Below are positions 62,301 to 64,000 of a stretch of DNA of 64,000 nt, piece by piece (the stretch's first letter is position 1; each line of letters starts with the position of its first letter). The notes under the pieces were generated by a model. It was not told where the DNA came from, did not search any database, and saw only the letters and a list, made by a program, of their open reading frames with translations. Location of the stretch: the NCBI RefSeq assembly GCF_015471405.1, contig NZ_BLVZ01000001.1, forward strand, positions 186,001-250,000, read 5' to 3'. Source of the DNA: Pseudomonas cichorii (GTDB lineage Bacteria > Pseudomonadota > Gammaproteobacteria > Pseudomonadales > Pseudomonadaceae). The translations under genes and the position numbers were made by a program.

Positions 62301-63155
62301 CTAAGCATTATCTGCAAGCGCACCCAGAACCTGCTGCAGCGACCTGGGGGCTCGACCGGACAAATGCTCCACGTGCCCCGTCACAACATCAAATGCGCCT
62401 TGCACAAAATCCTGCTGAATACTGATGACCACGTTGATCACGTCCTCCGGTAAGCCCGCCTGGCTCAGGCCTGCACTAAGTTGCTCCTGGGGCAGTACGA
62501 CAAAACCGAATGGTTTTCCAGTCAATGACGTCGCTGCCTCGACACGTTCTGCGCTGGTAATGCTTTTGGGGCCTGTCGCTGAGTAGATGGCTCCGATGTG
62601 GCCGTCACTGGTCAATACGCCTGCGAGTGCTGCTGCAACATCGTCTCGCGAGACATAGGACACACGGCTTTCACCAAGGCCGGTCAGTACCCCGGCGGCG
62701 GCCTGCATCCGGACTTCCTGAGCGAAGGCTTCAGCGTAGTAACTCATGCGAACAATCGTCCAGGCTGGCGCGGTCTTGATCAGGTGCTGTTCGGCAGTCC
62801 AGTAGGACGCACCGTTGGCAGGTTCTTCCTGCTTGCGAGTGCCCAGCGCCGACACCAGCACGATATGTTTCACACCTGCGGCAACTGCCGCATCGATTGC
62901 TGTGACGTGCTGGGTAGCCCGGACACCCGGACGCAAATCCACGCTTGGGATAATCAGCAACCGGTCAAGACCGACATACGCGGATATGAGGGTTTCAGGA
63001 CGGTCGTAATCGCCCAGCCGCCCCTCCACATCGTTGGGTAATGAATGTGGTGTCCTGGAAATCCCCACCTGTTTCACACCCGGGTTCTTGTCGGTAATGT
63101 GCTGCAGAACAGCCCGACCCAGATGACCACTTGCGCCGCTGATACCAATTTTCAT
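62301..63155 (-). CDS. NmrA-type NAD(P)-binding oxidoreductase (QorB/YtfG-like)
   Basis: The 284-residue Rossmann protein starts MKIGISGASGHLGRAVLQHI, with the glycine-rich GASGHLG nucleotide motif. Its middle SYYAEAF and YVSRDDVAAALAGVL match NmrA-like quinone oxidoreductases such as E. coli QorB (YtfG). Start 63155 has GGAGAG 4 bases upstream. It is divergent from an HxlR regulator gene, just as in the E. coli ytfG-ytfH pair, so that regulator probably controls it in response to quinone or aldehyde stress. Confidence 0.83.
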   Translation of the reverse strand: MKIGISGASGHLGRAVLQHITDKNPGVKQVGISRTPHSLPNDVEGRLGDYDRPETLISAYVGLDRLLIIPSVDLRPGVRATQHVTAIDAAVAAGVKHIVLVSALGTRKQEEPANGASYWTAEQHLIKTAPAWTIVRMSYYAEAFAQEVRMQAAAGVLTGLGESRVSYVSRDDVAAALAGVLTSDGHIGAIYSATGPKSITSAERVEAATSLTGKPFGFVVLPQEQLSAGLSQAGLPEDVINVVISIQQDFVQGAFDVVTGHVEHLSGRAPRSLQQVLGALADNA

Positions 63156-63177
63156 GTGCTCTCCAGACTCTATACGT

Positions 63178-63260
63178 ACAAAATGTTCGTGCAATCTGTT
63201 TGAATGCAAACGGCTTTGCAAGAACGCACAGACACGTGCGTCAGTAACAAAAATGTTCGT
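63178..63260. promoter_or_regulatory. Duplicated motif ACAAA(A)ATGTTCGT in the divergent promoter region
   Basis: ACAAAATGTTCGT (63178-63190) and ACAAAAATGTTCGT (63247-63260) end exactly 70 bp apart. One lies 22 bases before the oxidoreductase start and the other 21 bases before the regulator start. Direct repeats on the plus strand in a shared promoter suggest binding sites of the HxlR regulator, unproven. Confidence 0.5.
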
Positions 63261-63281
63261 AATGGAGCAGGAAACACATCT

Positions 63282-63683
63282 ATGTCCTTAGCCAGAAATG
63301 ACTCGGCAGACGGTCAGCACGATGCCGAAAGCTGCAAGGCGCTGGGTAATATTCTTGACCGCATCGGCGACAAGTGGACGGTCATGGTCGTAGGCATCCT
63401 GTCGGACGGCCCAATGCGTTTTAACGCCTTGCAGCGCACGGTTGCCGGTGTCTCGCACCGCATGCTGACCCTGACGCTAAGAGGTCTTGAACGAGATGGA
63501 TTGGTCACGCGCACCGCCTTCGCGACCGTGCCTCCAAGAGTGGATTACGAACTGACCGACCTTGGTCATTCACTGAGGCCTCAACTGGAACTGCTTGCTT
63601 CCTGGGCCAGAACACATCAGGCGACAATCGAGCAGGCACGCAACAGTTTTGATCAGCGGAGTTTGGCCAAGAGCTCGGAATGA
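63282..63683 (+). CDS. HxlR family transcriptional regulator
   Basis: The 133-residue winged-helix protein shows CKALGNILDRIGDKWTVMVVGIL and RFNALQRTVAGVSHRMLTLTLRGLERDGLV, the classical HxlR pattern, with YELTDLGHSLRPQL in the wing/C-terminal helix. Cys18 near the N terminus is a conserved redox-type cysteine in this family. Start 63282 has CAGGAA 8 bases upstream. Divergent from the NmrA-type gene. Confidence 0.87.
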   Translation: MSLARNDSADGQHDAESCKALGNILDRIGDKWTVMVVGILSDGPMRFNALQRTVAGVSHRMLTLTLRGLERDGLVTRTAFATVPPRVDYELTDLGHSLRPQLELLASWARTHQATIEQARNSFDQRSLAKSSE

Positions 63684-63749
63684 TGAGGGTGCTGGCGGAT
63701 GTGGGGGAGGCGAGTAACAGGCGTCGCCTCGCAGGCACTGTAATCCTGT

Positions 63750-64000
63750 TCAGTGGTGTTTGATGCCCATGACATACGCAATAACTGCCCGCTGAACCTG
63801 CAGCAAAAAGCGCTTTTGCTCATAACCCGCAAAGCCAGAGTAGTGAGCAGGATCGAAGTTGATTTCTTCTCCGACGTAAAAGGGTGGTGTCGGTAGAAGG
63901 ACAGGGTTGCCCAGGCTGGTCAGGTGTTTTTCGGTGAGCGACCACTTGGTATCTGAATAGCCGGCAGGCCAGGAGTCTGTGATCAGGACGTCTATCTTTG
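63750..64000 (-). CDS. Aspartate/ornithine carbamoyltransferase family protein (3' end only)
   Basis: The C-terminal 82 residues read on the minus strand run off the right edge; the start is outside. VLITDSWPAGYSDTKWSLTE, LLPTPPFYVGEEI and the final helix QKRFLLQVQRAVIAYVMG match the C-terminal half of carbamoyltransferases (ornithine or aspartate type; the HL-T-PPF segment is at the substrate side). The specific enzyme cannot be told from this fragment. The stop codon is at 63750-63752. Confidence 0.65.
   Translation of the reverse strand, partial: KIDVLITDSWPAGYSDTKWSLTEKHLTSLGNPVLLPTPPFYVGEEINFDPAHYSGFAGYEQKRFLLQVQRAVIAYVMGIKHH

Noticed and set aside
1..64000. tRNA, rRNA, CRISPR arrays, insertion sequences, prophage genes
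   Set aside because: No direct repeats with regular spacing, no transposase or integrase motif, and no cloverleaf or rRNA segment were noticed by eye; weak examples may have been missed.

Overview
This is a GC-rich chromosomal stretch that looks like Pseudomonas, most likely a plant-associated species of the P. syringae or P. cichorii kind. The basis is the base composition, the mix of gene families, three copies of a Pseudomonas-type REP doublet (23-nt inverted arms beginning GTGGGAGGGGCC), and a locus that appears built for plant pectin. The genus is an inference. I saw no rRNA, tRNA, CRISPR array, prophage or insertion sequence.

Layout. 1-6153: housekeeping and accessory singletons on the plus strand (polyamine-type binding protein, chemoreceptor, membrane-anchored histidine phosphatase, DUF1989 protein, polysaccharide deacetylase lipoprotein). 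6186-16468: a five-gene minus-strand operon of proteins with no known function. It encodes a 117-aa protein, a 1358-aa DUF6603-type protein, and proteins of 455, 285 and 1163 aa, with very tight junctions. A perfect 20-bp palindrome lies just upstream. This is the best candidate for an undescribed system. 16642-21212: amidohydrolase, MFS transporter and two tandem LysR regulators. 21380-24463: a YdiJ-type FAD/FeS dehydrogenase. 24588-28147: a DUF2946 protein, TonB receptor and Tat-exported dienelactone hydrolase operon. 28352-31362: a LodA/LodB-like quinoprotein oxidase and its flavoprotein maturase. 31546-32853: an LLM-type flavin monooxygenase.

33126-47435 looks like a rhamnogalacturonan/oligosaccharide uptake and cleavage locus: binding protein, TonB receptor, Tat-exported PL26-like lyase and DUF6250-like protein. 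A convergent LysR gene follows, then a ribose/rhamnose-type ABC importer (ATPase, permease, binding protein) and a second TonB receptor. 48210-49876 is a small foreign-looking island. It holds a decayed alpha/beta hydrolase fragment abutting an AT-richer gene, whose product has an Arg-Ser-Glu pattern like ADP-ribosyltransferase toxins and an N terminus like type III effectors.

49990-55425: an AraC regulator divergent from an operon of AhpD-like protein, acyl-CoA dehydrogenase-like protein and a nitrate/sulfonate/taurine-type ABC importer. The Tat-exported binding protein of that importer is broken by a single-base frameshift near 54063-54068. 55557-61180: a polar amino-acid ABC importer with an MmgE/PrpD protein in opposite orientation and a class IV aminotransferase-fold protein that has Asn where the PLP lysine is expected. 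61250-64000: an exported methyltransferase-like protein, a divergent NmrA-type oxidoreductase/HxlR regulator pair sharing a repeated motif, and the 3' end of a carbamoyltransferase gene that runs off the window.

All family assignments come from reading motifs by eye; no database search was run.
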